NCBI RefSeq assembly: GCF_041260155.1
Contig: NC_091928.1
Span: 47,331,637-47,395,636, forward strand
DNA from: Ptychodera flava
Lineage: Eukaryota > Hemichordata > Enteropneusta > Ptychoderidae
Direction: 5' to 3'
Length of the DNA stretch: 64,000 nt
Shown piece after piece: positions 1-10,163 of this stretch (within the stretch, counting starts at the first letter, position 1; the number at the start of each line of letters is the position of its first letter). Under the pieces are notes generated by a model. It was not told the DNA's origin. It searched no databases and worked only from the letters and a program-made list of their open reading frames with translations. Made by a program: the position numbers and the translations under genes.

Positions 1-474
1 GCTGTTTTTAAAAAGCGGCCACCCACTTAAAATCTGTGATTGATTAGATTTTCTCTTTTCATGGTAACTGTGGCAAAATTCGAATAGGTAACAGTATACT
101 TTAAAGGTCAATTTAGAATTCAATGTTATCAAAATGCCGCCCCCAACATCATGATTGTTTCTGTTATTTGCGGCTTACGTACAATATGCGTTTTGAGGGG
201 GCCCGTTTCTTCGAAAGGGCCCGTTTCACTGCTATTTGATATTACCATGTTACCAGTACCTCAAACGGACGTAAGTTAGCAATTATCAGAACAAAGAACA
301 TTATAGATGAACACTTTAACAGCAAAGTTTTACATGCAATCTTATGTGATATCAAAGCAAATATCAGTCTCAAAAGGGGTGACCAAGTCTATTCGCACAG
401 AGACGAAATAAGAAATGGTACGAATTTTCTTTTGAACACTTAAAAGGAGATACTAATCGCGACGCCTACCGAAT

Positions 475-805
475 ATGTCGTGTGATATCAATCGTCCGCG
501 AGTCAAAGAAGCAGCTTATTACGTCACGTGAGCAGTTTTTAACTGACCAATACGCGACATATTTGTTGAAATATGTGTTGTTGTTTTTCGGGAGGGGCAC
601 TCGTTCAAGTTACGAACCTTGTTCTTTGTAAGTCGAATGTGTTAATCGTACAATTTTAAATTTGAAATGGAAGCGTGTTAACTTTGAATTCGATTAGAAA
701 TCTTCCACTTAATACACTCAAAGGCAAACCAGACTGTAAAGCGATCAATGTAATAAATAAAAGTTTACAATATTATTGTTGTCTCAAGAAGACTCTATAA
801 GCTAG
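475..805 (+). repeat. Direct repeat copy 1 inside R1 module A
   Basis: About 330 bp beginning 'gatgtcgtgtgatatcaatc' and ending near 'ttgttgtctcaagaag'. The same sequence, diverged, lies at 3588-3895, 3.1 kb downstream in the same orientation, and the 5' part recurs at 47560-47665. It carries AATAAATAAAAG near its 3' end. The spacing and polyadenylation-like signal could suit old LTRs, but no primer-binding site or gag/pol sequence is visible between the copies, so the LTR reading is only a possibility. Confidence 0.5.
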
Positions 806-980
806 AATGTGATTTTTTTATCGGGCTCTCAAACTTTTACAACTATTCTCTGATCTACCACTTGTGAGTGCTCATTTTAAAGCCCTAGCCGTAAGAGAAA
901 AATCACTGTCTTAGTTTATGGTAAATCGAAAATTAATTACTTTTCTCCTTGGAGTGAGACAAATTGAGACGATTGATATC

Positions 981-1025
981 AAAATAGCTGTGACAGCTAT
1001 TTTAATAGCTGTGACAGCTATTTTT
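981..1025. repeat. Tandemly duplicated short palindrome
   Basis: The palindrome AATAGCTGTGACAGCTATTT occurs twice head to tail. Each copy can fold into a short hairpin around TGTGACA. No neighbouring gene suggests a role. Confidence 0.7.
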
Positions 1026-1040
1026 GATTTTTAAACATAG

Positions 1041-1380
1041 TTAAGGGGGAGTTCAGCAAGGATGATTATGATTTTACATATGTGCTAGTTTTGTGGTCAC
1101 TTACCCCGGAAAAGCTGTTTTCGCCATTTATAACTCGCAAGATTTTTACAAAAATCGATAGAAATAGTACAGGAAGTTGCCCATGTAATTTAAATCATGG
1201 GAAAAAAGCGCCAAGCTCGGAGCTTGCATAATGTGATATTGAAGGGATCATTTTCTCATGGGTATGACATTGTCCTCTCAATCATGCTTTAACCAGGCTG
1301 TGCGTATTTACGTAACTTTTGTTTATACTGAGTATCCTTGCATAAACGATGATTCATTCATAATAAACTGTCCACTGTCA
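1041..1380. mobile_element. TTAA-site MITE, GGGGAAGTT family, truncated
   Basis: Starts at a TTAA with 'ggggga gttcagcaaggatgat' and then 'catatgtgctag...gtggtcactta'. The same order is seen in the fuller copy at 43509-43895, whose right end ('ggtgaacttcccc') is present. This copy lacks the mirrored right terminus: the match fades after 'aataaactgtccac' near 1380. Confidence 0.55.
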
Positions 1381-2564
1381 GATTTTGTGTTGCTGTTTAC
1401 TACTGTGTTACTGTTAGTGGACAATACGGCGGCCATACCCGGCCGTAACTTGACCTACAGAGCCCTCGACCCTAAACAGTTTATGGCAAGTAAATATATT
1501 ATCGACCAACCTAATGCCTTATGCCCGAGATAACGGACTACCGACTCGTGCAGTGAGTAAGCCGATCTGCACTAACTTACATGCAGAAATGCAAAAATCA
1601 AACCGTCGTAATATCGTTATTGGTTGCTGTCAGGCCAGTGACTTATATATTAACTTCAGCACAATGGATATCGAGGAGCACACGCATAAGCAAATGCACG
1701 TCTTACAAGATATAAAATTCTGATTTGATGAGTAAATGGGTGAAAGTTCCATTTAAGAAACTTTAAGCAAAAGTTTAAGTCTTCACTATCGCGGCGCGAA
1801 CAACCTTGAAACAGTGACTGCGGGAAAGTCGTTAGCAACATGGAATCAACAGATTCAGAAAACGTGTGTCTCCATGATGACTGTTTTAAATGTTACGATG
1901 AGAACAACGAAACTGTTGTTATTCTATTCCAAAACACTTTTATCTTATATTATTAAAATGTATCGCAGCCGATCACTGGCGTGATCACGAACTGGCACTG
2001 TTAGATTACCGTTAATCTGTGGTTGATAGTCCGGACGTTGGGACCAGAATGAGGACACTTTTGAAAGTATGCCGAGGAAATGTGGACAAACTTTGAAGAA
2101 CGGTCGTATAATGCCTCGGTAGCTTGATTCAACCCTCGGATTTAGCTAGCTTGGAGCAGAGACTGCTTACTGCCTCTCGGGCGACAACTCGTTCAATTGG
2201 TGTAACTGCGTCATTCTGTATATGAACGTTGATGTCAACTTGTATGTATTCCCGTGGTCTTTTGAAGAGTCTATTCTTTTGGCAGGAAGGACTATCTGAA
2301 CTTTCTATTCCGTTTACATTGAAGAAGAACTCGTTTATTTGCGTCCGAGCATTAAGCTGTCAATTATGCAACGTCTTGCTTTTCGAGACTAGTTCAGTCC
2401 CGCATTCTCAGAAAGATGTTGTCTTGATACAATTATTACGTGCATCGTTCTTGAATTCACAGCTTCACAAATTTCGTTTATTTTCAAGTCGCATCTCGAA
2501 GTGTCCCAATTTGTTTCATTGTCGATGTCAGTAATTTTACGGCGGTCGTTGTGCTAGATCTTAA

Positions 2565-2897
2565 GGTAGTTTGTGCAATGAAAATTAAAGACTTTAACTT
2601 CCACTTAAATTTTTCTCAAGCGAACTTTCAACAATTCTCTTTTAGAATCAAGAACATAAATGAGGGTCACCGTCCAAATTGTGGTACTATAGAAACAAAT
2701 TACTCAAGATTAATCAATATTTGATATTAACAATGGCCACCATCCAAGTGTTATCTCTATGGCAAAGTATAAAATTCCCTATTTTCGGAAAATTATCGAT
2801 GAAATTTTACTTACTCAAAAAGATTAAAAATAAGCCCCCAAAAGACGTAGACGTATAAGTTTGAGAATCAAAATATTTGTGCCCGAGACGCAGTTAC
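2565..2897. mobile_element. TTAA-site MITE (GGTAGTATGCGCCTCGG family)
   Basis: Flanked by TTAA at 2561-2564 and 2898-2901. Diverged termini 'ggtagtttgtgc...' and '...gagacgcagttac' enclose about 330 bp that includes 'caacaattctcttt' and 'ccactcaa..tttctcaag' segments shared with the other copies. It sits inside R1 and is also present in the R1 copies near 45.9 and 50.3 kb, so it was there before R1 duplicated. Confidence 0.6.
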
Positions 2898-3587
2898 TTA
2901 AAGTACTCGGTAACGAAAGTGCAAATGAAGCAGAAGACAAAAAGTGACAACTATGGTATGGGAAATTTTGCAGGTCAACTGCAAACCAAGAGGTCAAAAG
3001 ATGCAGGAGATATTTTCACTAAAAATGGTGAATATATTAAAGATCAATGTTGAATTGATATTATCTATGCCGTCCCCAACAGTCCCTCGACAGGCGTACC
3101 CGACACCTTCCCTGATACACTTGACTTTAAATTCCACGTATCAACATTGCGGTATCGGTCCTTCATCACAACTTGTCGCTATCTCTAGTTAGCTATCACT
3201 TCCGCGGAACTATGTGAATGACGTTTCTTGTTGCTCATTGCAACACTGACAAAACTCAGATTTTGATGGGACGCCCAGTGTTATAGTCCTATTGTGACAA
3301 TCAGTAACTACGACTATTGTATAAGTGCGTAAATTATGCGCAGTAAAGACAATATTGAAGGCTTTTCCGTTTCATCTCATTTTCGAAGCACGACAGAAAA
3401 GTTTTTAACTAATATGCAAATTATATTAATTAATATTGATAGAGTATGCAAACAAGAAAAGAAAATATTCATATACCTCAGATTATGCACAATACAGTTA
3501 TGGTTTACAGACAAAAACGCACATGTGCACTGTACTCACTTTTACTGTACGATATTGGTAACTACGGAGTCCTTCTTTTCGAACGGA

Positions 3588-3895
3588 TGGATGTCGTGTG
3601 ATATCAATCGTCCTCGAGTCAAAGGAGTAGCTTATTAGGTCACGTGAGCCGTTTTTAACTAACAAATACACGAAATTTAAATATGTGTTGTTGTCTTTTT
3701 AAGGGCGGGGCACTGGGTCAAATTTTGAACCCTTGTTTCTTGGAGGTTGACTATGTTAATCGTAAAGTTTCTGAATTTGAAAGTGAGAGCGTTAACTTTT
3801 GATTCGATTAGAAATCTCTCACTACAGGCAAATAAGACTGTAAAACGACCAGTGCAATAAATAAAAGTTAACAACATTATTGTTGTCTCAAGAAG
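3588..3895 (+). repeat. Direct repeat copy 2 inside R1 module A
   Basis: Diverged copy of 475-805, sharing 'gatgtcgtgtgatatcaatc', 'aataaataaaagtt' and 'attattgttgtctcaagaag'. It ends directly at a TTAA (3899-3902) where another GGTAGTATGCGCCTCGG MITE begins. That MITE's right end (near 4110-4130) is eroded. Confidence 0.55.
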
Positions 3896-6524
3896 GCTTT
3901 AAGGTAGTATGCGCCTCGGGGACTGATATTCAGACTCACAAACGTTTACAACTATTTTCTGATCTACCACTTGTGATCGAAAATTTATTTCTTTCTCTAA
4001 CACCAAAATTTGCAAGGTGACCTCCGATTTTTATTCTTGATTTTGAAAGAGAATGTTTCAGTTTGCAATATTCCTCGAGGAAAATTAGAGCAAAAGTTTA
4101 ATCTTCCACTTTCGAGGTTCATACTTGAAGTTAATTGGATTTAACGATTTCATTCAAGTGTTTAAATTAACAGTTCTTTCAGAAGAGTTTCCAAGCAGAA
4201 ACAATACTTCCTTTACGAGAAATTTAAATGCTCCTTAAGATTGACTGTTTATTTTCGATGTTAGACTGTATGGAATCTTTCATATCAAAGTGTCGGTCTT
4301 ACAAAGCACGTTGATGTGGATAATAACCGTTGGTTCCTGTGTGGGGCGTTGTCGTTATCAGCGCCATCAGGTTACGAGGTCGTCACCTTCACAGAACGGA
4401 CGCCTTTCAAATCTTTTAATTATGTAATCATGGGTGGTGGTGGTTCATACAAGGTAAATGGACTTTTGTGAACCTGGTGATGGTTAGGAACAGCACGACT
4501 AGTGATTCCAACACTTGGCATAAAATCATATATATAAGTTTGATTCCGATCCCAGGTCTTTTAGACTAAAAACAAGAAAAGGTGGTTAGTCAAATAGTAA
4601 TGTTGCTTGTTCTGCAGGATAAATTTAAATTGATCATCCGTCTCTAGGAATTGTTCACATCAACTGAAGATACAAGGTGTAATGCCATGTAACATAAAAC
4701 TATAAAGAAATGACAGTACCCAAGTTCGTATGTAACTAGCATATATAATTCACAACTACCGGCGCGAATCCATACCTGGCGCAGTGACATTGTGTACACC
4801 GCACAGGATTTCAGACATTTTTTCGACTACTGCAATCATGTTTAGTTCTATCTGATTTTTCCAGTTTTCATTTTATTTTTTTTTTGTTCTCAAGCAAAAG
4901 AGGACAAGGTTCACGCGACTGATCTAGATCGACGCGCCCTTGATGACGAGAAGTGTTTGTTTGTATGTCTAACATTAACTCAGCGCCGTCATCATAAATT
5001 GATATCACCGTAAAAGAGTCCAAAAGAAATGGCTAGATTATTATTTTCTGTACAGAACAAACGAAAATTGCCGAATCTTGGTGTTTCGCAATGCTATTAA
5101 TGAAAATGGTCCCTGTGCATCTCTATCGCTTTAACCATACAACTTGTGACTTCACACATTTGAAGGGGTTAAGCTGAGGAACGTTTCTAGAAAATTTATA
5201 ATTTATATTTGCAGGAAAGGCCGCATTAGTCTTGATAAATTAACCCCCTTCTTCCCTGAAGGCTCAAAATTCTCGTAAAGTAAAGCGAAATGCTTAAATG
5301 TTTCAACGCAATGTACCTAGAAATGGTAGACAGCAAGACCAAAGTTTTCATCATATTTCTTTGCTACTCTCTGCTACCTATAGCCATAAACAGAAGAAGT
5401 GAAGGGAACATAAAATTATGATAACTAGGCTTTGCCTGTACATCGTTAGCGACAGAGGTCGATCATAAGACTTTCCATCTGCCTCCGATATTATCGAATC
5501 ATTTGCGGCAGTCCTGCGTTCGTCTTCCCGCCCATTGGTTATAACACAGACGTCTGTAAAGAAAATAACATAATACTGAAAACTCCGAAGTCTCTCACCT
5601 TTAGTCAACAAGACTTTAGAATACAGGTCTCGCACTAGGTCATATTGCGATTCGGCGCTATCTTAGGAGTCATCACTATATCACGGTAGACCGAGGTAGC
5701 CATAAACCCCGGTGCGGGGTATAAAATGCTGCTTAATGGCATTTAAGTGACAGTTAGCATCAAAAAGAGCCCTTGCTCCGATCCGTCAATATCGGCCTAA
5801 ACAATGCTCAAATAAACATCATACACATACCATACAGGTATCCCCGAAGTTTTACAAAAAATGGAAATAGTCCCCGTTTCTTCTCAAATACTTTGAATTC
5901 ATTCAGTCGTTCATATGCTTAGAGTGCGCAGCTGCAGACCTTGGGCGCTGATAGCAGCATGGGTTATTTATAGCGTAACATTCAGCATGCAAAAATCTAT
6001 GATGACAAACTTATCAGACCTAAAAGGAAAGAGACAGACAGCAGACAGATATCATGTATCTTTAGATGACAAAGCTTAAACACATCACATGCGCATGTCA
6101 GTAAAGTGTCGTCTGTAAGGGCATTTCAAGTGAGCGAAATAGATAACACTGGCGAGGAAGGCAAACATTCTCGCGTGATCTCGTGAAGCAGCATATATAA
6201 ATTTTGTCCGTTTATTGGAGCAACTGAGTAAAACAATGGTCTGGACTTAGCCCGGTCAATGCTCATTTGGCGTACTGAGTCTTTGGAACAAAGCGCGTCT
6301 TTTTAATTCGAGGGCAGAACCATTGACTCTTTAACATGCTTTTAACGCGAGGGTATCTTTTCATTCGTAAGATGCGTATAATATGATGAAATCATCATAA
6401 AATCTCGCGCATCGTCGGAATATATATTTCATTTTTTCACCTAACAGGGTTTGTAATAATATTGTTGAGTTAGCGGAGCAGACAGACCTTCCCCTCCAGA
6501 TGTCGTTAATCTTTCTCAGTTTAA

Positions 6525-6859
6525 GGTAGTATCCGCCTCGGAAGTGAAAGACTTAAACTTTTGCTCAAACTTTACTCAAGGAATCTTTCAACAATTCTCT
6601 TTCAAAGTCAAGAAATCAGGGGTCTCCCTGCAAATTTGGTACTGGAGAGAAAAATACCAAAGATTTGCTGATATTTGAAATTCAAAATGGCCTCCGTCCC
6701 TGTGCCAACTATATGGAGAAAAATGAAATTTTCGATTTTCGAAAAACGGAAAAAAATTCTCACTCCAAGAGCTTTAAAATGAATCCCCAAACGTGGTAGA
6801 TCAGAAAAGAATTTGAAAAAATTAGAGTCCAAATATCTGTCCCTGAGAAGCATTCTACC
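6525..6859. mobile_element. Intact TTAA-site MITE (GGTAGTATGCGCCTCGG family)
   Basis: TTAA at 6521-6524 and 6860-6863 flank a 335-bp element with left end GGTAGTATCCGCCTCGG and right end ...CATTCTACC. No coding capacity. The left half is also present at 56244-56335, where the R1 copy breaks off, so the insertion predates the R1 duplication. Confidence 0.8.
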
Positions 6860-7889
6860 TTAAAAGTTGCAATATTTGATATAATTTTCATTTTTTCCAC
6901 AAAACAAGTTCACAGTCACCTTCCCCTGAAGTTGCTGGTGTACAGAAAGCATGTCTTACAAAGATCATGCGTTCTGCATAACAAGCGTTACACTGTTGCT
7001 CTTGAATTAGGAATTCTAGTCCGGACGTATATTCAAATGTCAACAATACATGAGAGAAAATGCCGAGAGAGTTTGACCGGTTGACCTCGCTGTTAATTTT
7101 ATGCAGGAAATTACAATAACAATGCTTGGTCGAATGACGCAGTGCCTTGAGGGTGGATCACCAGTGGTATATGGGGAGGAGTACCTTCCCGATGGTGATA
7201 AGTGGTGCAGATTACCGTCGCCTAGGTGACTGGCGTATACGCGTGCCAAAAGACACCTATGGTTGATTTCCTGTTGACCAGTCGGATGGCAGAGTTGCAA
7301 ATACCTGGACTGAACCATTTGGTTTTTTGTGGGTGTCGGTGGTACTTTGACAATATAAGTAAAATGCACATATATTGAGTTTATTGTCTTGTTTATGAGC
7401 GGCCAGTATTTCCAACAGCATAAATTATGTGCATTGCCCTTGAAGGAATAAATAATTTTCGAATAAAACATCGCGAATGTAACTACATTCCTTAAGCTCG
7501 ACGTACACTTAAGTGCCCCAAAGAACCATGAAATCGCCCGACTTTCGATTGAAGAGATGAGTTTTGCCAAACCGCGTATACAGAAAAAATGGCAGATGAC
7601 TTTATTTTTAGAATCATAGACAGTATAGCGAGATGTAAAAAATGTGAAACAGGCTCCCCACCTAACTATCCTAAATGTTTTTGTGTCGAGTTTGTGTTTG
7701 ATTCGTTTCGAAAATGTGTTCCTACATTCTTATCCGATTGTTTGTGTTAATGAAATGTTTGTTTCGCTTTGGATATTTGTAGAGAAGTTTGGATTAGTGT
7801 GTACGGTAATGTTTTGTTTGTGTGGGGAAAGCTTATGGCGAGACGCAGCCGGACCTATGTTGTTACAAAAGTTGATAGAGTCGCCCTTT

Positions 7890-7929
7890 GACGCTTGTGT
7901 TTCGAAACCCGAGTGTGGTTTCTCATCAG
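7890..7929 (-). ncRNA. Hammerhead-ribozyme-like core of a Penelope-like element (left copy)
   Basis: On the minus strand CTGATGA (7929-7923) is followed by a 6-bp stem, GAAACC pairing with GGTTTC, then GAAA (7903-7900) and GTC (7892-7890). These are the hammerhead core CUGANGA, stem II, GAAA and NUH cleavage triplet. Hammerhead ribozymes with very short stem III are known in Penelope-like elements, and this one lies just 3' of a PLE reverse-transcriptase remnant on the same strand. Stem III would be about 2 bp, and I could not find a convincing stem I. Activity is therefore uncertain; the core match and the second copy at 14769 support the identification. Confidence 0.5.
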
Positions 7930-8022
7930 TCGCAGTGTAGATTCTTTCCTTAGTTTGTGTTTGTGAAAATTTATTTTAATGCATTTTAGTGGTCTTGCTT
8001 TCCGATTAGCGAGGCAAGTATA

Positions 8023-8799
8023 TTAATTTTGGTCACGTTGTGAGTCCGTTTGGTGGTTCGGTTTGTTTGTTCTATATTCTTTACTTCGGTAAATTTTGTT
8101 TTGACTGGTGTGTCTTTTAGATTTTTGCGGAGGTTTGTGAATTTTTAGGCAATAAGTACCACTGCGGGGTACGGATTTTATGTTTATTGGATCAAGATAC
8201 TTACAAGTACCCTGGTTGATGTGCTTGTTCTCGTACATTTTAATTAATAGTTCATTTACTTTGTTTACTGTTTGTTCTGGCTTGTTGTGTATAATACTGA
8301 GTGTTACGTAATTGCCTTTCGCATTAGAGTACGTAATCGTTTGTGTTGACAATAACGAAAAACCGACCCTTGTCGAAGGGTTATTTTCCCAAAATTTGTC
8401 CATGTTTGCAAGCTGGTTTATCGCGATTCTTTTGGCACGCGACATGTTTTGTTTCCTTGTTTGAAAGGGTATCTCTAGAAGTGCGAGTTTAGAAGCTTCA
8501 GATAGCTTTCAAGTTTTTGTTTTTTTGTTGTTCGTGGAGTCCAATTTGACTTTTCTTTGAATTGGTGTTGCGATTGTTTGTGTCTCACGATGTAGCGTAG
8601 TCACATTATACGACTTTATCTGTTGAAATCCTGAGGTGGTTTTATTCTGTTTGGTTTTGTTGGTGTCCGAATGAATTTTAAGGCTTTTGCCTAGTACTAT
8701 TTTTCGGAGTTTCATAGTTTGAGCGATGATAGGTTGTTGTTGAATTTCATGTTGTTGTCGGCTTTTCTTTGGAAATAGCTGATTTATTTTCACGGCCAT
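8023..8799 (-). pseudogene. Penelope-like element N-terminal region, left copy, broken
   Basis: Two minus-strand open frames (8509-8799 and 8023-8445) cover the same sequence as the plus-strand copy at 13889-14515. The upstream part is basic and Gln/Asn/Lys-rich, starting MAVKINQLF. The downstream part starts MSRAKRIAINQLAN and ends near YCLKIHKPPQK, which resembles the LPKIHK-type motif before the RT palm in PLEs. Frames are broken: the ITIKP-type segment seen in the other copy is missing here. No RT catalytic motif or GIY-YIG endonuclease remains. Homology to the right copy continues on both sides, to about 8885 and 7890. Confidence 0.6.
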
Positions 8800-8929
8800 G
8801 TTTTCTGTTACGTTACTGTGATTGTTTATTTTGTATTTAATGTTGTGTTTCAGTTGTTTGTTATGTGTACGATTTTTTGTTATTTCTTTTAAGTGTTTGT
8901 GTGTTCTATGTCATCTTATCGTATTTTTT

Positions 8930-8975
8930 GGTAGTTCCCTTTTTGGAGTATTTGGTGGCCCTGAAAAGGGCCGCT
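8930..8975 (-). promoter_or_regulatory. Orphan histone-type mRNA 3'-end signal (stem-loop plus purine-rich element)
   Basis: Reading the minus strand, GGCCCTTTTCAGGGCC (8972-8957) is a 6-bp stem with a 4-base loop, followed by ACCA. It fits the replication-dependent histone mRNA stem-loop pattern. After 10 more bases comes CCAAAAAGGGAACTACC (8946-8930), which resembles the purine-rich histone downstream element that pairs with U7 snRNA. No histone or other open frame ends just upstream on this strand. A near-identical signal follows the Crypton gene at 19896-19854. The PLE 5' region begins within about 45 bp downstream. Confidence 0.65.
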
Positions 8976-10163
8976 TGGTATGGGTTTTTGTTAGCGCTTG
9001 GCGCGTTTGTTTTGGCGATAAGCCTAGCTTTTTATGCTTCTTTTCGCCGATTCGATGTGCTTGGTGAGTAGGTGTTTGCCGCCTTCTTGTCACTGTGTGT
9101 GCTTACATGGACAGTCTGCATAGCCCTTGAATGTGGTCTCGATTTTGATCAAACTTACAATTTAGGAGTATATATCAAAACTGATAAATGATTTATGTGA
9201 TTACTGTAGCTATAGATAGGCTACATTCAGGACGGGCAGCGACGGGCAGTAATTAGTAGGCAAAACAGGTGGTTTTCACCGTGGACAGAACTCGGTGCAA
9301 TGATACTGAACATTAATAGTAAGCCTGTCACCTTGAAGGTAATACCACAAGTGAAACGTACACATAGAAATACACGCGTTCCTACGTTGTGCCCACCCGG
9401 GCCACGCGATTAAAATATGACTGATACTGCTGGATAGTGTTAATTGGGTCGGTAAACAGTCAATTAATAGTTTAATTGACTACCTGGGTGATTGGCAGGT
9501 CGTGTCCAACGACGCATATGCAAAGCAGGCCAAAAGACAAAAGCCCCCAAAGTTATTGACAGCTGGCCAGGGGTCACCATGAATACGTAATGAAGCTTCA
9601 CTACGCAGAAACTGCGTAGTCAAGCCCTTCTTAACCGGTCAAACTCTCTCGGCATTTTCCGGCATGTAGCATTGGGCATGAAGTATCCATGTGCATGCTG
9701 TGTTGCCTTTTTGAAAAATAGGCGATTCGTATATAATGCATATCGAAAATACATGATATCTTATTACCTACAAAACAAAATCCAAAAAAAATCATTCGAT
9801 CATTCGTCTATTACAATTCATGAGTTTACTTTTCTTGTTTACGCACACACTTTATCGATGGAAATCTGGGGAATGGCTATTACATCAGGTTGACAACCCC
9901 CACATGTGGGCAGCGAATTCAGATTACTCTTTGCATGGAGCTAGCTCCATGCTCTTTGTAAGACAGTTGCGATTCCGAATAAAGCAAGACAAATTTGTTG
10001 GTTTCACTAATTTCCCTACAATTACAACACTAACGTTCATCAAAAAGGGAAAACTATGCAGACCTAGCAAAGCCGTATGTAATGACATTCGAAACAAATA
10101 ATCCAGCTGAAGAGCACAACACTTGTGTAGCTGTCTTTTGTGTAGCGTGTATTGGCATGTATA

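Larger units (their letters stand above)
1..6520. repeat. R1 block, left copy (modular non-coding repeat)
   Basis: A mosaic of modules that recurs in direct orientation at about 45.5-56.3 kb. Module A (about 120-810 and again 3330-3895) includes the stretch starting 'gatgtcgtgtgatatcaatc'. Module B (about 1790-2560) contains 'gtatcgcagccgagtactgg'-type sequence and 'cagagactgcttactgcctc'. Module C (about 4110-6520) matches 52500-56240. By eye 5934-6345 is identical to the matching stretch starting near 55636. No credible open frame is conserved across copies, so it looks like a non-coding repeat or segmental duplication rather than a gene. The edge at position 1 is cut by the window. Confidence 0.8.
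7057..9658. mobile_element. Element bounded by a 26-bp inverted repeat, containing a PLE copy
   Basis: The sequence at 7057-7082, ending GAGAGTTTGACCGGTT, is matched perfectly in inverted orientation at 9633-9658 (AACCGGTCAAACTCTC...). The 2.6 kb between contain the minus-strand PLE remnant and an orphan histone-type 3' end. The repeats may be transposon termini or the edges of an older inverted duplication. No clear target-site duplication was seen. Outside the PLE part, 7090-7640 and 9070-9630 show nothing recognisable apart from a short hairpin at 9600-9620 (CTACGCAG...CTGCGTAG). Confidence 0.45.

Noticed and set aside
475-3895. LTR retrotransposon reading of the 475-805 / 3588-3895 direct repeats
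   Set aside because: No TG...CA ends, primer-binding site, polypurine tract or gag/pol remnants between them; kept only as direct repeats.
8865-9071. Plus-strand frame that looks like a membrane protein
   Set aside because: It is T-rich sequence antisense to the PLE 5' region and the histone-type stem-loop; hydrophobicity follows from base composition.
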